64,000 nucleotides of DNA, taken from Ciona savignyi (Eukaryota; Chordata; Ascidiacea; Phlebobranchia; Cionidae). Of the stretch, positions 38,408 to 50,250 are shown in pieces (the first letter of the stretch is position 1; the number at the start of each line of letters is the position of its first letter). Location of the stretch: the NCBI GenBank assembly GCA_000149265.1, contig CH002866.1:766915-830914 (forward strand). The letters are read 5' to 3'. Below the pieces are notes generated by a model. That model ran no database searches. It saw only the letters and a list, made by a program, of their open reading frames with translations, and was not told the origin of the DNA. The position numbers and the translations under genes were made by a program.

Positions 38408-40090
38408 CTACATGTCAAGCTGCCCGGATGCAAGTGCCTCCTGGTACGAAGGACCTCCTTCTTTCTTCTCGGGAAAAAGCTTGATCAAATCATCGATTCT
38501 GAGAATAGTGATGGCTGCTTCAGTGGCGAGCTTGATGCTCTTGCTTTTGATGAGTGAAGGTTCTAGAACACCCGCTGCTTTATTATCACGGATCACTCCT
38601 GTGACCAGGTTGAGGCCGGACCATTTAAGATGACGATTCTTGGGGTTGCATTGGGCTTCGTTGTGGAATGCTCTTAATTTGGCCACAAGCTCGGTTGCAT
38701 CTTGAGCAGCATTCATCGATAACGTTTTCGGGATGACCAGAAGAGAGTGAGCGAACTCTGCAATCGCCAGCTGTTCTCTAGAAGCAACAGAAGTTGCGTA
38801 GTTTTCCAAGAAAATTGATAATGCAGCTTCTACAGTTCCACCCCCTGGAACAACGCTTTTGGATTCCAGCACTCTCTTTACCACACACAGAGCATCGTGC
38901 AATGATCGCTCCATCTCATCACATGCAATATCATTTGGACCACGAAGAATGATTGAAGCAGCTGACCTCAATTTTGGCCCCTTGATTAAAATCAATTCAT
39001 CATCACAGATTCTCTCTTGTACAACCTCGTCTGCATGGCCAAGCATACTGGCATCAAAACTTTCTTCTCCTTCTAAGTTGGCCAAAGTAGAACATAGAGT
39101 GGCTCCTGTGGCTTTAGCAACGCGCTTTAGATCTCTCTTCAATACTCTTCTGACGCCCATGGCACCAGCTTCCACAAAATATTTCAAGTTAAGGTCGTCA
39201 ATTCCACCAGTGGTAAGAATAACATTTGCGCCAGTTGCCATTATCTTCTCGATTCTTTCTTTAGTGATGTCAAGCTCCCTTTTTCTCATTTTCTCCAAGT
39301 TTTCTGGGTTATCTACAAGGATGTGGACACCCATCTTCATCTTGGTCTTCTGCAAATTGAAGTCCAAGCATGCGATCTTGGCACCGTTTATCTTCATTGG
39401 CATAGCCTGTGAAGCAACTGTGCAATTGATAGCATAACCATTGACCAACATGCTTTCTTTCGCGCTTTTTCCATGTGCTTTAAGAATGTTTACAGACTTT
39501 ATGGGATATTTTGCAACACCTTTAGAATCTACAAATTTAACTGCATTAGCGGCATCTACAACCATGTTTGAAAATAATTCGGAATCAACACCAATGATTT
39601 TGGACGACATTGAAGTCTTTACGCAGTTCCTGATCACATCCTTAGTAAGATCCGCAGCTGCGATGGTAAGGTTTTCATTCATGTATTTCACCGCTTCCTT
39701 ACATGCAAGCCTGTAGCCACTTATAATAGAAGTTGGATGGATTTTACTTTGCGCCAGCTGGTCGGCGTTCTTCAGCAACTCAGCTGCGATCAGAACAACT
39801 GAAGTAGTGCCATCACCTACTTCCTGGTCCTGTAGGTCAGCAAGCTCACACAAAACCTTTGCAGCCGGGTGCTCCACGTCAAGCAGCTTAAGAATGGTGG
39901 CTCCATCGTTTGTAACAGTCACATCGCCAACATCATCCACCAGCATCTTGTCCAATCCAACTGGTCCCAAAGAACTTTTCACAATGTTGGCAATGGAAGA
40001 AGCCGCAAGGACATTTTGAGTTCGCACATTTTTTCCGCTGGTACGTTCACCGCCGACTGTAAGAGGCGCTTGGGTTTCAATGTTCATCAT
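38408..40090 (-). CDS. TCP1: T-complex protein 1 subunit alpha (CCT1), intronless
   Basis: One uninterrupted frame of 560 residues plus stop (human 556). The N-terminal part [21 protein letters not shown], then [40 protein letters not shown] (chaperonin ATP-site GDGTTS) and [19 protein letters not shown] identify the alpha subunit of the eukaryotic TRiC/CCT ring. The apical domain holds [19 protein letters not shown] and the C-terminal part [20 protein letters not shown] and [23 protein letters not shown] folds actin and tubulin in the cytosol in an ATP-driven cycle. Either of the first two Met codons (40090 or 40087) could be the start. Introns are absent in contrast to most neighbours, so this is either a retrocopy that kept its frame or the locus has lost its introns. 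No poly(A) tail relic was noticed after the stop. Confidence 0.95.
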   Translation of the reverse strand: MMNIETQAPLTVGGERTSGKNVRTQNVLAASSIANIVKSSLGPVGLDKMLVDDVGDVTVTNDGATILKLLDVEHPAAKVLCELADLQDQEVGDGTTSVVLIAAELLKNADQLAQSKIHPTSIISGYRLACKEAVKYMNENLTIAAADLTKDVIRNCVKTSMSSKIIGVDSELFSNMVVDAANAVKFVDSKGVAKYPIKSVNILKAHGKSAKESMLVNGYAINCTVASQAMPMKINGAKIACLDFNLQKTKMKMGVHILVDNPENLEKMRKRELDITKERIEKIMATGANVILTTGGIDDLNLKYFVEAGAMGVRRVLKRDLKRVAKATGATLCSTLANLEGEESFDASMLGHADEVVQERICDDELILIKGPKLRSAASIILRGPNDIACDEMERSLHDALCVVKRVLESKSVVPGGGTVEAALSIFLENYATSVASREQLAIAEFAHSLLVIPKTLSMNAAQDATELVAKLRAFHNEAQCNPKNRHLKWSGLNLVTGVIRDNKAAGVLEPSLIKSKSIKLATEAAITILRIDDLIKLFPEKKEGGPSYQEALASGQLDM

Positions 40091-40700
40091 CTTTAAATTT
40101 TACAGATTGACCGCCCTAAACAATTTAATTTTCTAATTTACTTCTATAATACCTGAAAAATAATGACCATCACTTTTAAGGTACAATTATCTGCCTAATT
40201 GCATTGACTGGGAATTAAGCATTGATGTCCTGATCACACATATGCTTTGGTCAATATCTTTCTACATGGTATTAGATGTCCTGTTATGACAATAGTATGT
40301 GAGGGAAAGTTTTTATGTGCATCGATTTAAAAAAATACACTGATAAATCTATTTTTAGATTAGTTTACAGTTGTTAACCCAAATTTTTATGTTTGTAAAC
40401 AAACATAACATAAAAAAACACATTTTTGTAAACAAACATATTTTTACAAAGACATAAATTGGGTTGTTCCTGAAATATATATGGTAATCCACCAGTTATT
40501 ACATGCAACACTAAAAGGACGTTAAGAAGAAAATTGTACACTAAACTATGAAAACTACATTTAATTCTACCCTAAACATTAATGTTAAATCAAGAAATAA
40601 CCCTAACCAACAGCCAACACACTATCCCCTATCTTCATTTTAGTTGAGATGGGGAAAACTAAAGGGGGAAAGTGGGAAACTGCATGCGAAAATTAAGATT
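40091..40700. other. CCT1 upstream region
   Basis: AT-rich, includes a short repeated GTAAACAAACATA motif at 40395-40440. No gene seen. Confidence 0.4.
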
Positions 40701-40701
40701 A

Positions 40702-40886
40702 CAGTGGAACCCCGCTTGGAGACCACCTCGATAACACGACCACCTCATTATCAAGACCACTTTAGTGTGATCCCAAATAATTTACTATGGTAATGCATTG
40801 TATTCTGTTTCAATAACACGACCACCCCGCTAACGCGACCGCTTGATGGCGGTCCCACAGGTGGTCAGGTAAGCAGGGTTCCACTG
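40702..40886 (-). mobile_element. MITE, internally deleted 185-bp copy
   Basis: CAGTGGAACCCCGCTTGGAG at the left and GTAAGCAGGGTTCCACTG at the right form the terminal repeats, flanked by TA on both sides (40700-40701 and 40887-40888). It has both ends of the 541-bp element at 42111 but lacks its middle, with the junction near CGACCACCCCG. Confidence 0.85.
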
Positions 40887-40904
40887 TATTACATTAGGTT
40901 TAGT

Positions 40905-40960
40905 TTTAAACATGGGGTTAGAGTTAGGGTTAGTCTTGGGGTTGAGATTAGTGTAAGTTA
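40905..40960. repeat. Degenerate telomere-like repeat
   Basis: GGGGTTAGAGTTAGGGTTAG followed by TCTTGGGGTTGAGATTAG are imperfect TTAGGG units directly after the short MITE. Confidence 0.5.
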
Positions 40961-41001
40961 AAATTAGTTTCCGTAATTTTAGTGAGCAGTTTCCCTCGGT
41001 T

Positions 41002-41088
41002 CCTCTATTTTGTACAGGTCCGCTAGATACAGCGCTAGTGTTAACTAGACCCAGCAAAAGGACCTAGCGGACCTGTACAAAATAAAGG
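41002..41088. repeat. Perfect-stem fold-back element
   Basis: Left arm 41002-41026 (CCTCTATTTTGTACAGGTCC then GCTAG) and right arm 41064-41088 (CTAGCGGACCTGTACAAAAT then AAAGG) pair over about 25 bp with two mismatches around a 37-bp loop. No coding content. Confidence 0.8.
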
Positions 41089-42110
41089 GACCCGTTTCCT
41101 TTCTTCCCGCTTTTCCTCATTTTAGCGTTGCCCATTGAGATTATAGTGTTTAGGGAGATTATTGAGATTATAGTGTTTATTCTGCGAGAAACTTCTCATG
41201 CCAAAATTTTTACGGGTGGGATTGTCCTACCCTTAACTTAAGCAGAACATTAACCCCCAACACTAATATTTTCTTTAAAATGCATTCTTTCCTTTTATTC
41301 TTTACTGTAGTTATCCCGTCCCCTTATTTAAACTCAACGTATGTATGTCTTGTAAACTGCACTACTTTATGTAAGAATGTAAAATTGCTTTTAAATAAAC
41401 TACATAAACCAAAAAAACAACTTTTCCCCTAACAACAGAAAGTACTTATCACGTTATCACCGAACAGTTTGATTTATTTAGGCGTCCCGGCGAAATTATT
41501 CTTCACAATTACTAATGTCTGTGTAACATAAAATATAAAAGTGTTTGTGTCATTCGAAGTGAAAATAAACTACAACCCACATGTGTTCAACGGTTTTAGA
41601 CTCAAATCAGACTGTTTAGAAATTTCTAGAATTATTATTTGAAAAAGGAAAAATAACTTGCTGAAGTTATTTTTGAGTGATTAATTCACTTACTGCAGTT
41701 TTAATTACTCGCCGAATATATATAGGCTAATTTGTACTGTCGATTAATGTATTATATTAGTGTTCTTGGCCAAAATCCAATGGGTTAACCGACTAAAGTA
41801 GAACCAAAGAATACCATTATATAAGTACTCATAGGTTATACTTCTCAGTCATTTTCATCTATTAATTAAAATATCGGGCAAGAAACGAGGTAATCTGACG
41901 ATTTCGTGTGCGTTATAACTCCTCTTCCGATTTTTTCATACATGCATATATTATCGTGTACAGGGTTGACACGGTTAAGTGTTTTAAGGACACATTTAGT
42001 TGGGTTAAGGCCCGGAATCTAATTACAACATGGCTTAAACACTCACGATATCTCCTGGTAATGCGGAAGGATTCTGCTGGTGTATACGAAATTCCTTAAA
42101 GAATTAAATA

Positions 42111-42651
42111 CAGTGGAACCCCGCTTACCTGACCACCTATGGGACCGTCATTAAGCGGTCGCGTTAGCGGGGTGGTCGTGTTAGTGAATTTTCATTTGGA
42201 GCAATTTGTCGTTATATATATGTAGTCAAAACGTCTGCCTTTTTACTAAATTACCACAAAATGACATTATTTTTTATCAGACACTGCAGAATTAATTTAA
42301 ACAACTGTTAGCACTGACGTTTATTTTTATAAGATTCAGTTTTGTTTTCCACAATTTTTTTCCGTTTGTGTGTAAGCGCACATTTAATCTTATTGTTTTG
42401 ATCATAAAAGAAATTTAACCTTATTATTGTGGTGAAAAGCCCAATTATTTAGCACGTTTGGTCACTTAAGCGGAGTTAAATTTAATGTTTTGGACCAAAA
42501 TATGGCGGTCCTGGTCTGGAAACCGGGGTGGTCGCGTTATTGAAACAGAATACAATGCATTACCATAGTAAAATATTTGGGACCGCACTAAAGTGGTCTT
42601 GATAGTGAGGTGGTCGTGTTATCGAGGTGGTCTCCAAGCGGGGTTCCACTG
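42111..42651 (+). mobile_element. MITE, pogo/Tigger-like ends, full-length copy 2
   Basis: 541 bp with TA target duplications at 42109-42110 and 42652-42653 and inverted ends CAGTGGAACCCCGCTTACCT / TCCAAGCGGGGTTCCACTG. No transposase is encoded, so it is non-autonomous. The CAGTG start and TA target suggest the Tc1/mariner superfamily, pogo-like branch. It sits about 640 bp upstream of tyrosinase B. Confidence 0.87.
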
Positions 42652-42944
42652 TATTATAAATAAACGCTTAATATTTTTTGTGGCTACAACTTCCCACATA
42701 CCCCATAAAAAATATTTTTATATAAAACACGACAAAAAAGGATATACTTTTAAATAAAATGCCAACTTTATTTCCGTCTATATGCCTACTATTAACCCAT
42801 CAGCCATATTTTAAACAAAAAATCCAATTAAGAATAAAAAATGATTAATCCTTATCGCCGCTGACGCACACACTGGCATATAACAAATGAATCTTTGATT
42901 AAACGAAAGCTATATCCTGTGGTTACTTTTTTACGACCAAGCAG

Positions 42945-43070
42945 GAAATCCAGACAAGAACAAACGAATAAGTTATAGGATTACTATAAACTTGTGACTC
43001 CGGCCGGATTAAGAAAAATTAATCCATTTAATCCAACACATTTTATGGAAGTACTTTTGTATATAAGCAA
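42945..43070 (+). promoter_or_regulatory. Tyrosinase B proximal promoter
   Basis: TATATAAG at 43060-43067, 234 bp before the ATG. GGATTA/TAATCC cores at 42978-42983, 43006-43011, 43020-43025 and 43029-43034. Shared blocks GACAAGAACAAACGAATAAG and AACTTGTGACTCCGG precede them. Confidence 0.7.
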
Positions 43071-43293
43071 CGCCACAACGTCGAAAGGCATATCAGTTGA
43101 CTTAGTTCTCCAAGTAGTCACTTAAACAAGTAGCAAAACGATTTGGAACTGAAAGATTTAAAGCGTTAACGTAAAGCTCAAGCATATAATAGCGATATAG
43201 TCAACGTTTTTAGTCATATTTATTACATACATTACAATTATAGCCTAGTTATAGTTTTGCAATTTACTTAGGCAAGTACAGGCTATCGATAAA

Positions 43294-46200
43294 ATGTTAT
43301 CTGTGAACGTCAACATCGTCGTGTGCGTCTTCGTGATTGCGATGCTTTCACCACTTCTAGTGAGTGCGCAATTTCCTCGGGTCTGTGCCACATTTGAGTC
43401 GATCGTTTCTCACGAATGCTGTCCATTGCTTGGAGGGACCGGTTCTCCGTGTGGCGAGGCAGAGGGAAGAGGCAGCTGCGTCGACATTACCATCGACGAC
43501 CTTCCCCATGGTCAACAATATGTTTTGGTTGGAATCGACGACAGAGAAAGATGGCCAGAACGTTTCTTTAACAGGTACACCTATATATTTAACAAAAAGC
43601 ATTATTTCAAGAGATTTCAGCCCAAGGCCATGCCTTTTAACTCAAGGATAGCTGATATATTGCACAGCTTATATGCGCCCCTTAGTACAGATGACCCAGG
43701 AATGAAAACAATAATACGTCAATATTAAATTAAGAGAAAAATTGGAGAAATTTAACGTCAAACAACATTTACTTTAGATCGTGCGTTTGCAACGGAAACT
43801 TTGGCGGATTCGATTGCTCAGGATGCAAGCCTGGTTGGCAAGGTGATAACTGTCTCACTCGGCGCCCTCCAGCGATCAGACAAAATATCATGAACATGAC
43901 GCAAGAAGATCGGGAATTCTTCCTTGATGTTTTGGACCGTTCCAAGACGGCTGTGCATCCGGATTACGTTGTCGCTCAGGATCACTACAGGTTAGTCTAA
44001 ATACAATCTGTATACTCATATCTTATGTAGTCGAATGTTAGCCTGCAATATTTTACTTGCGTCATGGTTATTTATAATATTAAAAGGCGAACTTACTTTT
44101 TCTTTAGAAACTTGATCCCAGAGAATACGACTGAGCCAAACTTCGTGAACATCACAATTTACGACTTGTTTGTGTGGGTCCACTATTACTCAGTGCGCGA
44201 CACTTTGCTTGGACCAGGACAAGCTTACACTGCAATTGATTTCTCACACGAAGGGCCAGCTTTTCTAACATGGCACAGAATGCACTTGTTGGGACTCGAA
44301 AACGATTTGCAAGTCCTTTCAGGAGACCCGACATTTGCGCTGCCTTACTGGGATTTCGCCATCGGTGGTAAGTAGAACTCAAGTAAATATCCCCAGAGCA
44401 GTACTGGCGTTCACATCAGAAAACGAGTAAGTCATGCATAAACGGTTGAATGCCAATACGCCAGCAATTTAATACCGATTCTTACTTAAAAACGTTTAAT
44501 AACGAGCCCACCGGGATTCGAACTTATCCCGGTAAAAAACAAAAATAAAACAACCCAAGTCATGCAGTTAAAAAAATCATTTAAAGAATAACTTATGCCA
44601 TGTACAATATTTACACACTAAAGTGCAATATGCAGGCCTATATATACGCCTCCTAAATGTGACAAACAATTTTAATGTAAAGACTGCCTTTGTAGGTTCG
44701 GAATGTGACGTGTGCACTGATGAGATAGTTGGCGGACAGAACCCGGAAGACCAAACTCTTCTTGGCCCGAACTCTCGCTTCGCAGACTGGGAGGTGGTGT
44801 GTCTCAGTTTGGATTGGTTCAACGATAACATTAAGCTTTGCAACGGGACTTACGAAGGTAATGGTTACTTACGAATTCGTGTTGTTTGAAGTTATATTAA
44901 CCAATATCAAAAATACATCAGAGCAACTACTTCGACCAGCTAACCTTCCTAACGCATTGTTCAATATTGAAAGCGGAAATGTCAGTGTTTACACTACAAA
45001 ATTCCTTTTATTAAAACATGCCATTTTAGGTCCAATTCGACGAAACCCTGGAGGAAATATTGACCGCCCTGCAGTACAAAGTCTGCCAGAGCCTACTGAC
45101 GTAGCCAACTGCCTTCAGGTCGAGGAATACGACACGTTTCCTTTCTTCTCCGATTCCGCTAGTAGCTTTAGAAACGCACTTGAGGGTAGATGCATCATTG
45201 AAACGTTTCGCGAAACCAGAATTCACACGATGTTGTGTAACAGGTTACTCGGAGCCAAGTGGCGAGTTTGACGAAGGCGTTCGTACACTCCACAATCTTG
45301 CCCATCTCTTCTTGAACGGCACCGGAGGCATGACGCACGCGTCTGCAAACGACCCGATTTTCGTACTTATACATACATTCACCGACGCCATATTCGAAGA
45401 GTGGATGAAAAGGTAAAGCGTTATACTTTTATTTAATACATCCCTGACTGATTACGCGTCAAAGTGTTTTAAGTGTCCCAACTTTAAGACTGAATACACA
45501 TAAACAATTTTCCACACTAGTAGAAAGTTGATAGTCTTGTTATTCTAAGCAAAATTCTCGCACGTCAGTTCATACGAAACACACTTCTGTCAGACAACGT
45601 GGAAACTCGTGTGTTTACCTTGTCTTAATAAGAATCTAAATCGTAAGAAAATAACCCAATAATATTGTTTGTACCAAGATCAAACGCCACAGCAGCAGAC
45701 TATCCTGAAGAAAACGCACCGATTGGCCATAATCTGGACTTCAACATGGTGCCTTTCTTTCCTCCTATTACCAACCGAGACATGTTCATTCCATCAGACC
45801 AGCTGGGTTACAGTTATGCAGTGGTCCTTCCAGGTTAGCAAACCATCTTTTTGATCTTATTAATATTATTCGTAAAGTAAAATAACTGGTTTCATAAACC
45901 TTAAACAGTTCAATGGAGATATAAACTTGAATCAAATCTTCGATAAAATTGTGATAATAATGTGCTGCCGGTAGGATAAATGACGAGCCGAACCATAAAA
46001 CGAATTACTTCGGGGCTGAAAACAACCGTTTGCAACTCGGTTGTGTATAACATGGTAATTATCGAGCGCTCTATGTACCTACTGTGGATGGTTTTAAAAC
46101 CTTAGCAGCTCCACCATACACATTACAGTACAATAGATTTAGTAAAAATCACGCCAATACTAATGTGATAACGACAGTTGATGTCCCTATTCTCCTGAGT

Positions 46201-46431
46201 TAAATAAAATTATGCTAATGTTATTTCTTCTACGCAGAATCATTAGCAAATGAAGACGCTCCTTCATTCATTTGGGCAATCGTTGGCGTTTCTGGCTTCG
46301 TTATACTTGCTGCATTGGTGATCGTGCTTGTAAACACCATGAAACGACATCGACAGCGCGTGAGAGACCAAAGCCTCTACCAGAGTCTCATTTCGGAAGA
46401 CTCAAACAAGGGCATCCATTATACGGCTTGA
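43294..46431 (+). CDS. Tyrosinase-family copper monooxygenase, copy B
   Basis: Eight exons, 43294-43574, 43778-43990, 44108-44367, 44696-44857, 45030-45185, 45244-45412, 45679-45833, 46238-46431, with exactly the lengths of copies A and C and an intact 529-residue frame. Domains are as in copy A: signal peptide [28 protein letters not shown]-like segment, CuA ([22 protein letters not shown]), CuB ([27 protein letters not shown]), membrane helix and cytosolic tail with YQSL. Differences from the other copies include SDSASS for SDSDSS, PEENAP for PEEDAP and AVVLPG for AVDLPG. The intron 1 donor is GTACAC instead of GTAAAC, and retention would add a short stop-ended tail. AATAAA is at 46560-46565. 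Confidence 0.93.
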
Positions 46432-46689
46432 CACGGTGCTGTAAGACGCCATTAATGCTGGAAAAATTCAAGAAAGTAGGTTTTCCAGCCATAAACGTGC
46501 AATGTATACCAAAAAATGGAAATTGAATTTGGTTTTGTGTCGTATTTTTTTATATTTTCAATAAATCACTATCTGAACAATTCGTTTACAAGTATAATGT
46601 ATTTGGGTTCAGCCAATGTTTGCTTTAAGACTATTGTCAAAAACACAGCTGACTTGTAATGTCCCGTTTAGAATCTGCATATACGCAAC

Positions 46690-46935
46690 TCGTCCGACCG
46701 GTTAGTCTGGTTGTTTAGTGCAACACCTTTCAACCAAAAGGTTGCAGGCTTGAAACTGGTCGCTAGCTTGTCGGTTGTGTCCTTGGGCAAGGCACTTAAC
46801 GGACATTGCCTGAATCCTGCGAAATTAATGGGTTCAGCTCTAGCAAGTCGGCAGTGGTCGTGAGGAGACCTGAGGATTGCACGTATGTTAACCCCCCTTA
46901 GTTTTCCCATTCACGGAAATAAAAATAAATATCCT
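46690..46935 (+). repeat. tRNA-derived SINE, near full length
   Basis: CCGACCGGTTAGTCTGGTTG, GGTTGCAGGCTTGAAACTGG, TTGTGTCCTTGGGCAAGGCA, ACGGACATTGCCTGAAT and the 3' end (TTTTCCCATTCACGGAAATA, AATATCCTATATCCCA) are present. Composite tRNA-derived SINEs of this style have been described in Ciona; the name is not assigned here. Located just after tyrosinase B. Confidence 0.72.
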
Positions 46936-47991
46936 ATATCCCACCCTATCCCATCTACTAACCCAGCAAGTCTAAAACGCAACTCACTAACCAAACATGC
47001 TATTTGGTCGTACAGCGCACCATATTTGAACAATAAAACGGCATATCACTTATTTTAACAATATTGGGTTACACCTGTCTTCTTTTAAGTATATATTTTT
47101 ACGCAAAACCATGCGCGTGCCATTTATATTTCTCCAGCTCACATTGCTAAACTTCTCATGCCGGAATCTTCAGGTGTGCGATTGTCCATCTTTAACAGAA
47201 TATTAACACCAGCAATGACTATACAGCGGAAGATTTTTCTTTTAGAATGCACTATTTTTTTGGTAGTCTTTGCCTTTTGTACTACAGTTATCCAGTCCCC
47301 CTTTGCAAACCAAACGTTTTCCTTGGAAACTGCACAAATTAATAATTAAGTTAAAATTGGTTTAAATGCAAAATATTTTAAATAACCCACCTAAACCTAA
47401 AAACATATATAGCTTTCCCTTATTTCTATAAAGATTTTTTGAAATAGGATCAAATGTTTGCTGAAGCCTTTTGATGTGTTCGATTAACATTACTGCAGTT
47501 TAACGCTTTGTCGAATATATATATACTATACTCTGTCCTGCCCATGAACTCGTTAAATTGTTGTGCTTGGCCAAAACGTAAACGAATCGATTATTTATAG
47601 GAGATAAGCAAGCGACACCTGAATCGACTTGGTTGACCATTTCAAGTAAAACAGTTAAACGTCTGGATCATATACAACAATAAAATAACTTATGTAACGA
47701 CAAACGGGGTAACCTGTTGATTGCCTATGCGATAACGCCTTTTTACCTTTTTTAGAATAAAAGAATATATGCACGAATATCCTATACCGTATTAAAACAT
47801 TAGAGGTTAGGTTATATTGTACACCTTTAATTACTGACATATCAAGGGGTAAATGCATAGAATCTAATAAACAGATGACTTATACTACTTACGTATTTAC
47901 TGGCAACGGGAAAGAATATGGACAGAATTTGGGAAGTTCCTTAGTTCAAAAACTTAAAAACTATTTTCATGTCCACAACTTTCCATATAGC

Positions 47992-48107
47992 AGTATAGCT
48001 TATAAAAAATAACTTAATAAAACAAAACATGCCAAAGGAGAAAATACTTTAGAAGTAAAACGCCAATTCCTTTTCTGAATACGTTTAACACAACTTTCTA
48101 TATTATA
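47992..48107 (+). repeat. Direct repeat, left of the hAT element
   Basis: About 115 bp (TATAGCTTATAAAAAATAAC, AAACATGCCAAAGGAGAAAA, GTAAAACGCCAATTCC, CTGAATACG) repeated right of the hAT element at 49602-49730. A weaker relative (AAAATGCCAACTTTATTTCC) is at 42755-42775 upstream of tyrosinase B. Confidence 0.8.
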
Positions 48108-48111
48108 GCAT

Positions 48112-49601
48112 CAGCGGTTTCCAAACTTTTATTTGGTGACAGCGCCCTTTGAAAACCTATTAAACTTTGCGGCTCCCTTTTAAAGCCAAAATTTCCAAAC
48201 TGCTACTATATACACCAACGAATTTACTTACAGCATGTTAATAAAATCATTTAAATGCATAATATAAAAAAGTTAAAATGCACAAAAAATTCAGCTTTTA
48301 TTCACAATAAAAAAACGTTTAATCAATGTGAGCAGTGCGCTTGCTTCTGTTTGCACATTTTATTAAACCGTGGTCTAATGGTCGATATCGCAACACGAAG
48401 CTTGTGCTCAATGTCCATCTTACTGAAATACTTCGACTTTATCACAAAAAAAAACTATTTACATACATATGACGTTGCAAACGGCACAAGCACGGAGAGC
48501 TTTGTAACCTACAAGTGGAAATTCAGATCGAGCCTTAACCCAGATTTATTAAGTGAATTACGGTTGTTAAATTGTTCAGCTCCCAGAGATGTAAACCATT
48601 AAGGGGATTTTCCAATAATAGCAAAAGGATTTATCCAATCGTGCTTCTGCATGTCTTGAGGAAACTACTTCTCAAAAGGCGAGATTAGAGCATTCAATGC
48701 GAACACAATACAGTTTTCGTATAACACTCTTCGGCATTCCGCAGGGATAGATTGCCAGGTTGCGAGTTTAAATAGCATTTAAAAGTGCAAAACTGTCACA
48801 CTGTTCGTTAACAGATCTCTATTACATAACTGCAGTTTTCTTTTCTAAAGACTGCTAATTTTGTCATGGAATTACACAAGGCTGAGATATCAGTGGGTTC
48901 ATTTTGCATTGACGGAAACGTCCTGCACTAACGCTCGCAGTTCGCCAAAACAACCAGACATAGCTCTGGTCGCATCGGTACATAAACCAACGCAGTAATT
49001 CCACTCGTTGTTATTTTTTTAATTAAAATTGTTCAGTATTGTAAACAATTCAAGTGCTGTACAATTTGTTAAAATGGGTTTACAAAAGATCAAATCTTCA
49101 ACGATGTTGTTGTCGTTATTATAAAGCGTGCAAAGCAAATTAAAAAAGTATATTTATTACTGGTACTGGTTGTTGCCTCTAATTTGCACGCATTTCCCCT
49201 ACAAGGTGATCATGAATAACTTCCGAAATTTGATCAATTTTTCCACAAACGGTATTGTTTAAGAGTAGAACGGGTTTTAGATTTTGAGCAGCTGATCTTC
49301 AATCACGGTCGAGAATAAGTCAAGAGCAGTAGAAAGCACGGGTTCTTTCGCAATCGTTTGTCGTTCTTTCCATTTTGCAATTCTGTATACAACTTTAAAT
49401 AAGGGAAGCTGAACTTTGACCGGTGGGTACAAAAAAACTTAAAACTAAGAACGATTGATTAAAATACTGTTATCGAGCAATCGCACTGATTTTTGTGAGG
49501 AAAACTGTATAAATACAACAAATTGCGCTTTCTTTCACGGCGCCCCTGACAAAGTCTCATGGTTCCCCAGGGCGCCGCTGCGCACAGATTTGGAACCGCT
49601 G
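48112..49601 (-). mobile_element. hAT transposon relic
   Basis: Terminal inverted repeats CAGCGGTTTCCAAACTTTT (left) and AATCTGGTTCCAAACCGCTG-like right end (AGATTTGGAACCGCTG) are of the hAT type, and both ends carry the GGCGCC/GCGCC sub-terminal block. The minus strand encodes transposase fragments (separate feature). The interruption at 48104-48111 and 49602-49609 shares TATAGC but not a clean 8-bp target duplication. Inside the upstream block of tyrosinase C. Confidence 0.8.
48290..49350 (-). pseudogene. Degraded hAT transposase
   Basis: In minus-strand frames with stops and shifts, VGLCTDATRAMSG (about 48997-48955) matches the transposase catalytic CxGxCTDGAxAMSG block of ZBED5/SPIN-type hAT elements, and MDIEHKLRVAISTIRPRFNKM (about 48420-48350) with KQAHCSH matches the C-terminal dimerisation segment. 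Between and around them the frame is broken. No functional enzyme remains. Confidence 0.75.
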
Positions 49602-49730
49602 ATATAGCTTATACAAAATAATTTAACAAAAACAAAACATGACAAAGGAGAAAATACTTAAGAATTAGAAGTAAAACGCCAATTCCATTCCTGAATACGC
49701 TTAAAACCAACATTTTATACAAAAAAATCA
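49602..49730 (+). repeat. Direct repeat, right of the hAT element
   Basis: Matches 47992-48107: ATATAGCTTATACAAAATAA, AAACATGACAAAGGAGAAAA, GTAAAACGCCAATTCC, CTGAATACGC. Confidence 0.8.
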
Positions 49731-50124
49731 ATCAAGCATTAGCAAGTATTAGCCAGAATGGCGACGACTTACACACAGAAACATGCAATTGCATCTTTGA
49801 TTAAAACTAGAATATATTAATCACGTGTAGCACCACTATTTGTAAAAAAAAGAAATTAATTTTTTAGTACAAGTTGGTTTCTATCGACTCGAGAGAATTA
49901 CCTTAGCTTTATTACCCGGAATCTTGGTTTTTGCATTTGAATACCATATTGCCAATAAAACCCAACGTTTAAATGCGATTTAATAACTCCCTTTAATAGT
50001 TGTCTGGGTAAAATTCCATGCCTGTCAGGCGTTTAAAAAAATGAAAAATTTGACATGAAGATAATGTGTCACGTTTTCTACAAAGAAGGAAAGCCATCCT
50101 GCGGTTATTTCTTTTACGACCGAG

Positions 50125-50250
50125 CAGGAAATCCAGACAAGAACAAACGAATAAGTTATAGGATTACTAAACTTGTGACTCCGGTCGGATTAACAAAAAT
50201 AATCCATTTAATCCAACACATTTTATGGAATTACTTTCGTATATAAGTAT
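50125..50250 (+). promoter_or_regulatory. Tyrosinase C proximal promoter
   Basis: TATATAAG at 50240-50247, 234 bp before the ATG. GGATTA/TAATCC cores at 50161-50166, 50187-50192, 50200-50205 and 50209-50214, at the same spacing as copy B. Confidence 0.7.

Larger units (their letters stand above)
41160..43290 (+). repeat. Upstream part of duplicated block, copy B side
   Basis: Segments such as CTTCTCATGCC...ATTGTCC..., TACAGTTATCC-like, CTTGGCCAAAA and the promoter block recur in order at 47150-50470 before tyrosinase C. The match is patchy because a MITE (42111-42651) interrupts this side and the hAT element the other. Confidence 0.7.

Noticed and set aside
48255..48602. Plus-strand 115-codon open frame inside the hAT element
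   Set aside because: The minus strand of the same DNA carries the transposase C-terminal motif, so this frame is its shadow.
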